A stretch of DNA of 64,000 nt from Dacryopinax spathularia (GCA_037974965.1 JBBPFI010000016.1:372001-436000); one strand, 5' to 3'; positions 11,855 to 23,848 are shown, counted from the stretch's first letter. The notes: a model not told the origin generated them from the letters alone. Numbers and translations: made by a program.

Positions 11855-14132
11855 ATGGCAGGCGATGAAGTACTTATCTCGGGGGAGGAGGTTGCGAAAC
11901 ATAACACGAGGGAGAGCTGCTGGATCATCGTACATGGTGCGTCGCCTCCCTTTGCTTCCCCCGCTCGCCCCACCAATCACTCTCTTCAACTTCTCTCTCC
12001 CCCATGGTTTTCGCCTCCATAGTCACCTTCTTCCTTCCCCAAAATCTGCTATTGGACTCTATTACTGGGATGGGATGGAGAGCTAATACGTCTCGATAGG
12101 CAAGGTGTACGACGTCACCGAGTTCCTGCCCGAGCACCCGGGTGGGATGAAGATCATCCTCAAGTACGCGGGGAAAGACGCGACGTACGTCCCTCTCCTC
12201 TTCCTCTCCTGAAAATTCAGGCTAACGACTGTCCTATCATTCAGTGAGGAATACGACCCCATCCATCCCCCGGACGCAATTACGGCCAACTTGCCGCCCG
12301 AGAAACAGTGAGTGCCTGCCTCATTCCCACCGCCTCGCCTTTCCTTCCCTCTCCTGCCTCCCTTCCTGCCCTGCGTCTTCTCTCCTCCGTCCCGCCAGAC
12401 TCTGGCTGACTCCCCCTCCCCAGTCTGGGCAAAGTAGACCCCGGGACCGTCAAGCAAGTAGTGAAGGAAGTGACCGAGGCGGAGAAGGAGCGGCAGGCGA
12501 GGCATGCGCGGAAGCCGCCGTTGGAGGAGATCTTGAATTTGCATGATTTCGAGGTGCGTCTATCTCGTTCTTTTTCCTCCCCTGGGGCTTCCAGCTCCTC
12601 CTTCTCCTGCTGCTTCGAGTGCTTCGCCAGAGCTCCAAATGCTGTCAATTGCGGACGCGCTCGCTAACGCTCCCACGCAGGCCATCGCCCGCGCCGTCAT
12701 GCCCGAAAAAGGCTGGGCGTACTACTCCTCCGCCGCAGACGACGAGATCACACACCGGGAGAACCACCTCGCCTACCACCGGATCTGGTTCCGCCCTCGA
12801 ATCCTACGCGACGTCGAGCACGTCGACTGGAGCACGACGATCCTGGGCCAGAAATCCTCCATGCCAGTATACATCACCGCCACTGCGCTGGGCAAGCTCG
12901 GCCACCCCGACGGGGAGCTGAACCTTACTCGCGCGGCTGGCAAGCTCGGGCTGATCCAGATGATCCCGACGCTCGCGAGCTGCAGTTTTGATGAGCTGGT
13001 CGATGCTGCTGTTCCGGGGCAGGTGCAGTTCATGCAGCTGTATGTGAATAAGGATAGGAATATCACGAAGCGGATCGTGCAGCATGCGGAGGAGAGGGGG
13101 ATCAAGGGGCTGTTTATTACGGTTGATGCGCCTCAGTTGGGGAGGAGGGAGAAGGTGTGTTCTATCTCTATTCAATCACTTCTCTCAATATCGCCGCTTC
13201 CGTGCCTCTTGTTGTCATTCGTATCTGGCAGAAGGAGACCAGGTGATGCTAGGAATTATTGGGCTGACGCGTTGACAGGACATGCGCATGAAGTTTGAGG
13301 ACGACGCGGGCTCGGCGGTGCAGAAGGAGACGGGCGAGAACGTGAACAAGAACGAGGGTGCGGCACGTGCGATCTCGTCTTTCATTGATCCTGGGTTGTC
13401 GTGGAAAGATATCCCCTGGTTCAAGAGCATTACCAAGAGTGCGTCCCATCTCTCCTCTTCTCCCCCTCCCCCTGCCGAACGGTCTGTGCCCGACAGTGGA
13501 TTGCAAGGTGAACGAGGTGGAATTGCGTGCTAACTCCACTCGCAGTGCCCATCATCCTCAAGGGCGTCCAATGCTGGGAAGACGCAGTCATGGCAGCCGA
13601 AGCCGGTCTGCAAGGCGTAGTCCTCTCGAACCACGGTGGCAGGCAACTCGACTTCGCCCGTTCCGGGATCGAGATCCTCGTAGAAGTCGTCGCCGCTCTG
13701 AAAGAACGCAACCTCTTCCCCAACCCCAATTTCCAGATCTTCGTCGACGGCGGTGTCCGGCGCGCGACCGACGTCCTGAAGGCTATCGCGCTCGGCGCGA
13801 CTGCCGTTGGCGTGGGGAGGCCGTTTATCTATGCGTATTCGGCGTATGGACAGGACGGGGTCGAGAGGGCGATTAAGATCCTGAACGACGAGTTTGAGAT
13901 GAATATGAGGTTGATTGGCGCGCCGACGATTAAGGATGTCGTGCCTGCTATGGTGGACGCGAGCAATGTCGGCGTGCACGTGTCGAACGTGCCGGAGGAT
14001 AGGCTCTTCTTTGCCAACTGTGAGCATCTCCCTCTCTTTCTGCATTACCGGATAAGGTTTTGACAACTACTGCTTGCAGACGAATCGATGCAGCGAAGCG
14101 AGTTAAGAAACGGCCCGCTCTCCAAGCTCTGA
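11855..14132 (+). CDS. CYB2: Cytochrome b5 / FMN-dependent alpha-hydroxyacid dehydrogenase (cytochrome b2-like)
   Basis: Model join(11855..11936, 12100..12184, 12245..12307, 12424..12553, 12681..13154, 13279..13438, 13546..14019, 14080..14132), eight exons, 506 aa. Residues about 5-85 form a cytochrome b5 heme domain with both axial histidines visible ([11 protein letters not shown] and [10 protein letters not shown]). Residues about 120-490 form the FMN hydroxyacid dehydrogenase barrel, with [23 protein letters not shown], the catalytic SNHGGRQLD and [11 protein letters not shown]. This is the yeast L-lactate:cytochrome c oxidoreductase architecture. Yeast Cyb2 begins with a long mitochondrial presequence, whereas here the heme domain starts within a few residues of the ATG, so location in the intermembrane space is doubtful. 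The substrate may be lactate or another 2-hydroxy acid. It is divergent from AAR1 and convergent with the next gene. Confidence 0.93.
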
Positions 14133-14464
14133 TCTACGCTCCAACAACTATCTTCCATACATGCTGGTTGGCAATACATGACGTATGTGGGCATTGGGCA
14201 GCGCGGTCCGAGCGGTGGCAATATATGTATTGAACTGGCAGCTACATACATCGGTTGGAGTGCAGAGTACATTCTCCTTCCCTCCAAAACTAGGACATAT
14301 AGACTGTATGTATGAGATTATGGCTTCCGCTTCCCGCTTCCCCTGCTTGAAATCACCGCCCGTCCCAGACTCTCTGCTACGTATCAAGCAACGTAACGAC
14401 GTTGTCGCTGGCCTCTTTTCTCCACATTTTTGCGTTCCGTCCGGGGTGGCAACGCACGGACGGA
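14133..14464. other. Convergent 3' intergenic region
   Basis: 332 bp between the stop codons of the FMN dehydrogenase gene (plus) and the spermidine-synthase-like gene (minus). It is relatively AT-richer and contains no recognisable gene; both transcripts should terminate here. Confidence 0.6.
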
Positions 14465-16769
14465 CTAATAAGCGTCCCAAACCTCCGCCGGCAAAAGCTT
14501 GCGCATCGCTAAACCACCCCACCAAAAAAATCGAATCAGCAACCACTTTCCCCCAGCACACAAAACCCAAGAAACCAAAGCAACCAAAGAAAGAAGAAGA
14601 AGAAGAAAAGGAAGACGCACCCTGCCAACCGCGCTTCCCATCCCCCGCCGTCCATTTCTCCAGATAGTTCCTCACCTCCCGAACAACCCAATCCTCCTCC
14701 TTGAGATGCTCGCTGATATTACCTATCATCTCCTGCGCCGTCAGTTCCCTTTCCGGCAGCGTCTTCAGGATCTCAAGGGTCGTACTGCTCTTGCTGAAGT
14801 CTTTTGGCACTGGGAGGAAGGAAAGCGAGGGGGAGGGCGTGCAGAAGATTATGATGTTTGAGAGTTCTCCTTTGGCGGGCTTGGGGATACCGGCAGCAGA
14901 GGAGGAAGCGGAAGAATCGTGGAATGCCCTACACGCGCCGCCCTCGAACGCTTTCCCCAAAGTGAGCCATACAGCCCGTCCCGCGTTCCCGCCCAGCTCG
15001 CCAACGACATTCACTGCAATAACCCCATCCGCAGCCATGAGCTCCCTAAGCTCCTGGAAGACCTCCACGCTGTACATATGCGCCGGGAGCGCCCCGCCCG
15101 AAAAGACGTCATGCACTACATACGCGAACCCAGAGTCGGAGGGGGAGAGGGTGCCGTTGAGTCGCTGTTGCGTGCGGGTGTAGATCCATTGACGGCCTTC
15201 TGTGATTGTCACTCCCAGGGAAGGGGGGAAGGAGAAGAATTGCCGGGCGTAAGTGGGGATGAGAGGGTCGGATTCGAGGATTGTGGGGGTGAGGCCGTGT
15301 GAGTGGAGCGAGGAGGGGAGGGTGCCGATGCCTAGCCCGCTGTACCAGAAAATTCGTCAGCACATGTTCACGGTGCGTTCCTGCCTTGAAGAAGGATACG
15401 AGGTAGGGCGGACGGTGGGATGGGACGTACATAACCAACGCCTTCTCCTCATTGGATTTGGGCCTATCAGCAAGCAAGACAGCCTGCTGCAGATCGAACG
15501 CCGCAAAGATACTGTCCCTCCCCTGCCCTCCCTCGGACTCGAGCCACTGCCCACCAAGCAGCGCATCATCGCACCTCAAATACCTCATCCCCCTGCCCCG
15601 GACGCTCGTCTCACCAACCACCAGCGTGCCGCAGACACTTTCGCCCCTAGCAAGGACCTTTACCTCTCCCTCGCCGAAGGTAGAGGCAGTAGTGGAAGGG
15701 GAGGGAGTGATGGGGGCGCAGTTTGACATCCTTATTTGCCCTGGTCCTAACGGGTTGGTGAATGATAGCCGGGGGAGGGACATAAGCCCGATCGGGAGCG
15801 CAAGGAGGATCATCTTCACCGCCGAGTTTGCCTGTTTCTTCTGCTTGTCGCCTGCCCTGCCCGTCTGTCCAGTCCCGGCCGCAGCATTCGCCCCGTCAGC
15901 GTCAGCACCAGCACCGGCGGCGGCGGCAGCTGCGAGGGAGTGTGGATCCTCGTCGGGCGCTACGAGTGCCATGAATGCCAGACCGGCTGCGACGAGGGAG
16001 AGGATGTTGCATGGACTAAAGAGATCGGAGGAGCGGGGGAGGACGGCGGTGTAGATCGGTCCGAGGGAATGGAGCCCTGCGTAAGTTGTGAAGCCTGCGC
16101 GGATGGAGCCGTTGAGTTGGTAGTCGCGGTCGGGCTGTTTTCCAGACGATGCGAGTTAGCATATAGCCCCAAGTGGGGGGAAGGGGAGACGGGACACACC
16201 ATCCACCTCTTCATCAGATTGACCGTACACACCGCCAGCGGCAGCACGACGGGCAACTGCGCAATGACCGCCCCCACGCCCGGTCCAAGTTCTTGCACAC
16301 TCTCGACCCTCGCCACCAGCCGTCCCAAATGGTACACCACCACCGGTGCGACCGCCACGACACTCCCCAAAATACTCAGCACGAGGTGCGGCTCAAGGAG
16401 GGGGACCATCACACTAGGAGCGCAGAGTGCGATCAGGAGGACTTGGGAATACTGCGCGGCACCTGCTTGTCCAAAAAGCGGGCGGAGCAGCTGGCGGATC
16501 GAGTACAAAGCGAGTGAAGCAGCCGCGAGCGTACCGAGTACCAGAGAGCCGGAAATAAGGTGGTAAGAGAGCGGTTTGGGCGGAGGAGCATTAGCGGCTA
16601 GGGATGGACGGGCTCCGGGTCCCACACCTGGGGGGAAGGGCCGGTCGACTGCTGATCCTGCTGAGGCTGGTGTGGGCGTGCCGGGCGTTGGTGTTGAGGA
16701 GGATTTTGGTGTTGATGCTGATGAGGCTTTGCGCTTTGAGGGCGTGCTGCGCGTTGTGGGGCGGGCCAT
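14465..16769 (-). CDS. Membrane-anchored spermidine-synthase-fold protein
   Basis: Model complement(join(14465..14508, 14621..15339, 15431..16134, 16200..16769)), four exons, 678 aa. The N-terminus is a Ser/Pro/Thr-rich basic tail (about residues 1-60). Four hydrophobic segments follow at about 70-190, with two more near 225-245 and 285-305, so the protein is probably polytopic. The C-terminal half has a polyamine-synthase-like SAM-binding fold: the glycine loop IGLGIGTLPS, acidic loop ESDPLIP, and the VVHDVFSG...LPAHMYS...VFQELRELM block typical of SpeE-like proteins. The reaction is unknown; membrane SpeE-like proteins in fungi are often annotated only as SAM-dependent methyltransferases. 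The start is the first ATG (16769). The last exon, ending EVWDAY, was placed by its splice phase and is the least certain part. Confidence 0.8.
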
Positions 16770-17687
16770 CGTGCCTTCTCTTCCCTTGGGTCTGCCGCTC
16801 GATGGACGACTACTTACTCTCAGCAAGTGGGAAGAAAGAGAGAAACTCGATCCAAAGTCCCTTCAGAAGGCAGGCCGTCGAGAGGAAGAAGATGTACAGT
16901 TCCCCCTTCGTCCCTCAATCCCCCAACTCTCCTCCGTCCGCGCGGGGTAAAACCCCCGCACTCAAACCGGAGAATCTCCGGCTCCCCCGGGCTCCACATG
17001 ATCCCATTCTGCACGTGATAGATTGCATCCGACACTTGTGTGCCTGATTTGTTCTGAGGGTTTCTGATGTGCCTGGCTCGCGGCGATTTTCTGCTTGCAG
17101 GTACTGTATGGCCTGGAGTTAGTTAGCTGAATGGGTGTTGCTGCTTACCTCGTTCGCTTTCTCTGGCTATGAACGCTGGGGGTTTGCGCTGCTGGAGCTA
17201 GAGACGTACTGAGCAGGCTGGGGCATCGGGATGTCTTCCTATTGGTCAATCTCTCACCACATTTGGACCAGCCTGTTGGCAAATATGACAAAACCCGCAG
17301 CAACAGTTGACTGCTGTATGGCACTCTGTGTGCATACATGCACTGGGATGCCCGACACGTCCAGCTGTCTGTCTGCAGGAATGGCCCACTGCGCAGATAC
17401 ATACTGAGCGGTACTCGCTTTAACGCCGACAACGGAATGAGCTTAACGCCGCTTATGGCAACCAGTATTTGCAAAGAGATAGCTGCTGGGAGGATCCTCC
17501 AGTTTTGATCGGATCACTTCGCGTCCTCGGCCCCAGTCAGAGAGTCTTGTCGTAGCCTGCAAGCCGTTGCGCAAGCAAACGGCCGTAGACCGCATTTGGG
17601 CATCTCGGGGACAACCACACACACTTAATTCTCTTGCACCATACAACAAGGCTTACTACTATACTATACAGCACCTTCTCCCAACAC
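16770..17687. other. Intergenic region upstream of spermidine-synthase-like gene
   Basis: 918 bp between the start of the spermidine-synthase-like gene and the stop of the next minus-strand gene. Open frames are short and show no family motif. It should hold the promoter of the gene to the left and the 3' region of the SDR gene to the right. Confidence 0.55.
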
Positions 17688-18547
17688 TCAAACAATCATA
17701 GCCCCCGTAACCCTCAACAACGCCCCACTGACCCACCTCGCCCCCTCACTCGCGAGGTAAGCCACAGCATCAGCGATATCCTCCGGCTCCCCGAGCCGTC
17801 CAAACGGTCCGCTCTTCTTAATCCCCTCGATCAACTGCTCCGGCTTGCCCTTCAAGAACATCTCCGTCGCTACCGGTCCCGGGGAGACAGTATTGACCGT
17901 TATCCCCTTGGCTCCGAGTTCCTTAGCGAGGACGCGCGAGAGCTGTTCGACTGCGCCCTTGGTCGCGACGTAGACGAGGTAGTTGGGCGTGATGGCCGAT
18001 TGGATTGTCAGCCCGCTGGAGAAGAAGATTATGCGTCCGCCGACGGGCATGTGCGGGACTGCGGCGTGAACGAGGAATAGGGGACCTTTGACGTTGATGT
18101 TGAAGTGGCTGTCGTAGGCTTCTTCGGTCAGGTTGGCGAGGGAGACGTTGCCCATTATGCCCGCGTTCAGCACTGCACACGCTTCGTCAGCCTGGCATTC
18201 CACGCAACCCTCGACGAGAGCGGGGAGAAAGTCAGAGACATACCGAGAATGTCAACCCCGCCAAACAGCCTCACCGTCTCCTCCACCAACGCCTTAGCCC
18301 CCTCGACCCCACTAACATCCGCTTTCACGGCAGCCTTCTTCCCCCCTCCAAGGCTCTCGATAGCCGCGAGCGTAGCATGCGCCTTCTGCTCGTTGGAGAC
18401 GTAGTTGATCACTACGTTCGCCCCTTGCGAGGCCAGCTTGTGCGCTATGGCAGCGCCGATACCTTGCGACGAGCCGGTTATGAGGGCTGTTTTGCCCGCG
18501 AGGGGAAGGACGGTGGGGGCGGCGAGGGTGGTAGGGGCGGATGACAT
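17688..18547 (-). CDS. Short-chain dehydrogenase/reductase (classical SDR)
   Basis: Model complement(join(17688..18172, 18244..18547)), two exons, 262 aa, the usual length for a classical SDR. The N-terminal cofactor loop TGSSQGIG is at about residues 24-31, NAGI follows the Rossmann core, and the catalytic Ser-Tyr-Lys set is seen as FFSSG and YVATK. The C-terminus SPGPVATEMF is typical of FabG-like enzymes. It should be an NADP(H)-dependent ketoreductase or alcohol dehydrogenase in the cytosol, substrate unknown. The single 71-nt intron splits the gene just before the NAG motif. It is divergent from the reductase gene at 19796, with 1.25 kb between. A GGTT repeat run lies in its presumed 5' UTR. 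Confidence 0.92.
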
Positions 18548-19795
18548 TGTGTTGGTTTGTAGTTGGTGGGAGTGTGTTCAAACTGGTTGGTTGGTTGGTT
18601 GGTTGGTCGCGAGAGAGGTGAGGAGATGAGAGCAGAGATAGAGATAGAGGCCTATGAGCCAAGTAAACGCAGCGTCGATGTCTAACTTGATGGACGTCAT
18701 GCGCCCGTCATCCCCCTTATATACCGCCAGACTTCCCATATCGACCCTGAGGAGTACTAGTCTCGTAGTCTAAACATAGCAAGCGTCGGTTCTAGCCGCA
18801 TCGGGCGATGGCATGCTGCGTAGGGCGAAAGGTCCATGGTCGAGGGGGTAGGGAGGCGAGGCGTAGGACATCGATCCCGGTCCTGCTGCTGTCCTCAAAG
18901 GCGTGGGAAGTGTCGGCCAAGAACCTGGTGGGCGAGCGAGCCTGGAGGTGTAGGACTACAGGCCGCCGGAACGGTCTGGGGAAGGAAGTAGGAGGGGAAG
19001 CCGAACCCTGCCGCCGGGGAACGATCGGGCAGGGTTGGGCAGGCTTACGTAGTTGATTATGAAAGCGACGCGTTGTGGCCGATTGGCGATCGATTCGGAA
19101 GCCTCTAAAGGGGGTTATTATTGGACACTTTTGTATGGACTGTTTGTTGGGATTTAGACTGGGGGTAGGAGATGATTTCCGGTAGGTGGAGAAGTCGTAT
19201 TGTCATAGATGGTGTGAGCAGAACAGATAACAAAGAACTTTGCAGCATGCCTAGTATTCGGTCGCTGTTCGGAGAATACTGGTTTGCTTAACATCCTTAT
19301 CCCGCTGTTTGGACGCAAGCACAGTCCTATCCTGCTGACTTCGCTCACCCAGTGGATCTCGTTTCCAGAAACCTACACCTCAACCGCACAGCCAGTGCAG
19401 TCCGTTCCGACACGACACGACAACGACGGAAGCCCGAGGGGCAACTATCCCCGAAATGTCCCGTCACCCTTACGACCGAGCAGCTTAAGGCCGACAAAGG
19501 TCGTTAGCGCCGATAAATGACCCCTGGATTGCATCATCGTCCCGACCGGTCCGTATCATCGTCACACCTTACCGCCTCGCCTTCGACTGCAACCGGGACC
19601 GCTGGCATGGCACGATCGGGTTCGCCCCACGGCTGGCCTTCCGATCGGTCGGGGGATAGCGAGACCGATAGAGACCCCTCCAACACCAACATCAGTCGGA
19701 CAAGCAATAGAGTAACAGCTGGTCGTTTGCTCCTACGTATCTTCTCAACCTAGTGGAAAGCTACTGTACACACTACAACAACAGCAAGAAGAAAG
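18548..19795. other. Divergent promoter region between two reductase genes
   Basis: 1.25 kb between two reductase genes transcribed outwards. It contains a tetranucleotide run of GGTT units (about 18584-18606), a TATATAAG motif on the minus strand (18717-18724, about 170 nt before the SDR ATG), and no convincing gene. Confidence 0.55.
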
Positions 19796-21383
19796 ATGAC
19801 CGTCGTCAACCCTCCCGCTAAGATACTCGTCACCGGTACGTCCCCACTCTACTCACCCAACATGCAAGCAGCTCGCTGATCATGCTCCCTGGACCCGAAC
19901 AGGCGCGAACGGCTACATCGCCGTATGGATCGTCCGTATCCTCCTTGAGCAGGGCTATTCCGTCCGTGGCACTGTCCGCGCCTCGAGCAAGGGCGACTAT
20001 CTGCGCAAGCTATTTGAGAAAGAAGGGGATAGGTTCGAGTATGTCGTTGTGGAGGATATCACCAAGGTGCGCCAGGCCTGGCCTGGCTGTATGCCGCTGC
20101 GAACCCCTGTCTGACGGGGAGCTGTTGCGTGCGTAGGAAGGAGCGTTCGACGAGGCTGTTAAGGGCGTGCAGGGTGTGTTGCATACCGCTAGTCCGGTGG
20201 TGTTTGATGTGAAGCATCCGGATGGTACGTCCAACTAGTTGCAGCACTACGCATATATGCGCTCATATGAGGACGGATAGAGCTTATCAAGCCTGCCGTG
20301 CATGGCACCCTGTCTGTGCTGAACAGCGTACAGAAGAACGGGTACGTTACTGCTCTCCTTGCAAGTGGTCTTAGCTGATAAGACGACGGTTGCTTTTAGG
20401 TCTGAGGTCGGGAGGGTAGTTGTCACCTCCTCATGCGCTGCGATCCTCGAGCCACACGAGCAAGGCTACATCTACAGCGAGGTACGTCTTCACCTCACCG
20501 CCCCTCCGTCGTACAACCTCCCTCTCCCTCTCTCCGTTTCTAAGAACTGACCCGCATCATGCGCATATAGAAAGACTGGAACGACTTCTCGATCAAAGAA
20601 GTAGAAGAGAAGCAAGAGAAAGCAGCGCCGATCCATCAGTATCGGACGAGCAAGACGCTCGCTGAGAAGAGCGCGTGGGATTTCGTGAAGGAGAAGGGGG
20701 TGAAGTGGGACTTGGTTACTATATTGCCGCCTTACGTGTTTGGCGTACGTACATCCTCTCTTCACCTGCCGTTATCAACTAATATATGCTGTGCAGCCGC
20801 TTCTCCAAGAGGTACGCTCCTTCGAAGTTGTGGGAGCGAGGAAAAGGCTGACACCAACCAGACACCGACGAAAGACTCACTCAACTTCTCCTCCAACCTG
20901 ATCTATCAAGCCGTCGTCAACCCCAAATCCGGGGATGAGCTCTACGCCTACGCGGGCAACTGGGTCGACGTGCGGGACGTCGCGCTCGCGCATGTCCTCG
21001 CTCTCCAGAAGGCCGACGCAGGCGGACAAAGGATAATCGTTTCGGCCGGTGCGTTCTCCCAACAGCTCCAACTCCGTGCAGCTTGCTGATTTGAGCGCAT
21101 ACATGCAGGCCATTTCGCCTGGCAAGACCTGTACGACCAACTCTCCACCCTCCCCACCCCTCTCCCCGACGCACCAAAGGGCCAACCATCAGACAAGCGC
21201 GACCCCCCACTCGTCTACTCCTCCGAGCTGTGCAACAAACTCCTCGGGATCAAGTTCCGTTCCCTGGGCCAAAGTGCATACGATACGGTCGTTAGTGCTC
21301 GGGAGAGGGTCAAGGTTGGGCCTGTTGTTAGTGGGGATGGGCCGGCTATGATGGAGCTGAAGGATGTTGAGCCGGCGGATTGA
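19796..21383 (+). CDS. NAD(P)H-dependent aldehyde/ketone reductase (extended SDR, Gre2/DFR-like)
   Basis: Model join(19796..19835, 19903..20066, 20137..20224, 20281..20341, 20400..20481, 20571..20744, 20797..20811, 20862..21048, 21109..21383), nine exons, 361 aa. The cofactor motif ILVTGANGYIAVWIV lies at the N-terminus, followed by GTVRASSK, the HTASPV block, VVTSSCAAI, and catalytic Tyr/Lys in YRTSK. This pattern fits the dihydroflavonol-4-reductase / yeast Gre2 methylglyoxal reductase group. Family members reduce aldehydes and ketones in the cytosol, so one could act on aldehydes made by the neighbouring AARs, but nothing in the sequence proves that. Intron 1 cuts the glycine-rich loop, and exon 7 is a 15-nt microexon coding PLLQE. 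Confidence 0.9.
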
Positions 21384-21761
21384 GCGGGATTGGCTTGGTT
21401 GATCCTCGGAGAGAAGGGTAGGTAACGGGTGGCGATGGTGAGGAGAATGTAGATGTAGGATGTATCAAGGAAGGAATGAACAAAGATCGTATTTGCCATG
21501 TCTACGCTGAGAAGATAGGGGCCTACTTCGGCAAATATCACGGAATTTGGGCATCACATCACTTAGAACCGGGTCGCCGTAAGATACAGGCGATTAAACT
21601 AAGCGCAAGCTAGTGCTCTACTTGGGTACAAACACTCTATCACCTTCTACCCTGGCAAGTACGCCCGCCATGAAGGCTCCTAACCATGGACAGTGACAAC
21701 TGCCGTAGGCAAGCATGTTCTCATTCGCCGCCGCCACTCGCACCTCCTACCGCTCCTCGCT
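21384..21761. other. Convergent 3' intergenic region
   Basis: 378 bp between the stops of the Gre2-like gene (plus) and the DHH gene (minus). No gene or repeat seen. Confidence 0.6.
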
Positions 21762-23557
21762 TCAAGCATCACCAACTGGCTCCACCTTCGCCTTGCCCGC
21801 ATCCTCCCCCTTCTTCGGACTAGACTTGGCCGGCGAACCGAAATACGATGTCAACGTATTCTTCTGTCCGGGATCGATGGCCTTCTTGCTCTTCCTCGGT
21901 GTCGCATTCGGGTCCGCATCAGGCTTGACACCAATCTCCATCGCCTGCGCAAACAGCTCAAAGTCGTCCTATCCCCGCGCATCAGCCCCATGTTCCAACC
22001 TCTTCGAACTTGTAGCTGGCAAGACAAGCCACATACCATCAACACCTGCCCGCCAGTAGCCTCCTTATGTCCCTTAGCAAAACTATCCCCGTTCCTCACC
22101 AAGAAACCTTTATCCTCCACTCGCTCCGCGTACTCTTTAAGCAGGGCGATGAGGTTTGGCCGTTCGCCCTCGGGCAGTTTTCGGAGTGGCGCGGAGATGC
22201 GGCAGGAGAAATGGGCGTATTTGCCTGTCGGGTTATAGCCCGTGTTGACGACCATTATCATTTGGAGCTTTTTGGTCTTGAGGTGACCGGCCCAGCGAGT
22301 CGCGATGACGGGATGAACTAAAGTACGGTCATCCACGCAAACGATGGTCCGAGACATGCGGTGTACCCTGATAACCGCTTGAGATGCGGAATAGCGCCAC
22401 GCGGCCGTCTTTAGAGAACTTTGGTGGCGTATGCGTACACCGCTCGACTTCCCGATTCACCCGTTGTCGAGCCTCGATCAAGTCTTCGTTCTTCGCAATC
22501 TCGGCCGGACCCTTCGCCTTCAACAGTGCGTTCCATGCATCTCGAACTGGACACGAATCAGCAAATTCTACAGCTTACACAGAGAGTGCTTACCATTATA
22601 CTCGGCCGTTCTCCGAGGAGCGTTTAGCATGCTCACAGCATCTCCCAACGCCTTCCTCGTCCACTTCTTCTCCGTATCCTTCAAATGCCTCGGCCACGGC
22701 CCCGTGCCCCACTTGACCTCCGCACCCAAATCGCCAATAACACCCAGTATAGCAACCCAATCGCATTCCGTCCTGACGCTCTCATGTAACGGCAAGCAAA
22801 CGAGATACGAAAGCAAGCTGGTAGTCGAGATCGGCTCGGACTTGCACGCACTGACCACTTCCGCCGCTTCGGGGAACTCGTCCGATTGGTGGTGGTCTAG
22901 TATGAGCGTGCGGACGGAGCCGCCGCGAGGATCTACGATTGGTGGGCCGGAACGGGAGCCTTGATCGAGTACTATTACGCGGGTTGCGCCGTATGCGTCC
23001 ATGGCGGCGCGCTCGGTGTCTTCGAATAGGGGTGTAGCTTTGGCAAGAAGATGCACGGAGATGAGTTCGGGAGGATGCCCGAGTGCCGTAAGGGTATGGT
23101 ATATTATCCTGCCGGAGGACAGACCGTCGGCTGGCAGATGGTCAGCGCGCCCGAGGTGGCTGGGACAAGACAGGGACGGACCATCTTTATCGGGTACAAT
23201 CAGGACGTCGTGTTTGTCCCGAACGCATTCTCGGATGAACTCGCGAGCCATTTCCATTTGAGATTCAGGTGCCGGCCAGTCATGGTAGACAGTTTCAGGC
23301 TCCGAGTCCGTGGTATCAGGAGACGGTTCCCGCTTCCTCCGCTTTGAAGGAGAAGCAGCAGCCGTTTCAGACTTTCGCTTGACCATAGCTTTAGCAAGAC
23401 AGAGCGAAGTGGTCGACAGTGATCGAGGGTAGAAGAACGGCGCTCTCAAGAAGACTTGCGAAAGGTATTCTCGAGAAGCGATGACTGTTCGAGCGTGTAG
23501 CCGAGATGAAAAGGTCAAGTGCTTCAGAGGTATGCTGTAGGAAAGCAGTTTGGTCAT
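21762..23557 (-). CDS. DHH-family phosphoesterase with nuclear-type basic motif
   Basis: Model complement(join(21762..21968, 22037..22317, 22367..22546, 22594..23130, 23182..23557)), five exons, 526 aa. Core motifs of the RecJ/PPX-like DHH superfamily are visible: DVLIVPDKDADGLSSG, VIVLDQGS, and the signature LILDHHQSDEFP, followed by SLLSYLVC and AILGVIGDLG. The C-terminal DHHA1-like half has TGKYAHFSCRIS. These residues bind metal ions for phosphodiester or pyrophosphate hydrolysis. The sequence also carries a basic cluster near residues 59-75 (KRKSE...SKRRKREPSP) and a C-terminal KNTLTSYF resembling a PCNA-binding box. An alternative ATG at 23386 would remove the first 57 residues, which look like a mitochondrial presequence (Arg/Ser-rich, few acids); the two starts could give two locations. 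The substrate is unknown. Confidence 0.88.
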
Positions 23558-23848
23558 TAGAGAGCCAAGCCACTGTCCAAGCCGGTCGATATGTCGACAA
23601 TATCAGCTTGGATGCCCAAGATATAAGCGCTAACAGCCCATGTCCGCTTTTAGTGGTGTTGGGAGTGTGTGGGGATCGCCGATGGACAAATCCAATCGGG
23701 GCTCTACGTCATCGATCGACGAGGTCACGTGAGCTCCGACACCGCACCTCTTGCGAATAAAATGGTTTGGACAACGATTTTCTAATTTCGTTGCGTATAA
23801 ATTTCTTCATATCGTACCGTAATCTTAATATGCACGAAACGGCACGTG

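Noticed and set aside
14148-15212. Minus-strand open frame continuing past the spermidine-synthase-like exon 3
   Set aside because: The extra 3' part reads through a typical intron; splicing to the short final exon gives an in-frame stop and a whole codon count.
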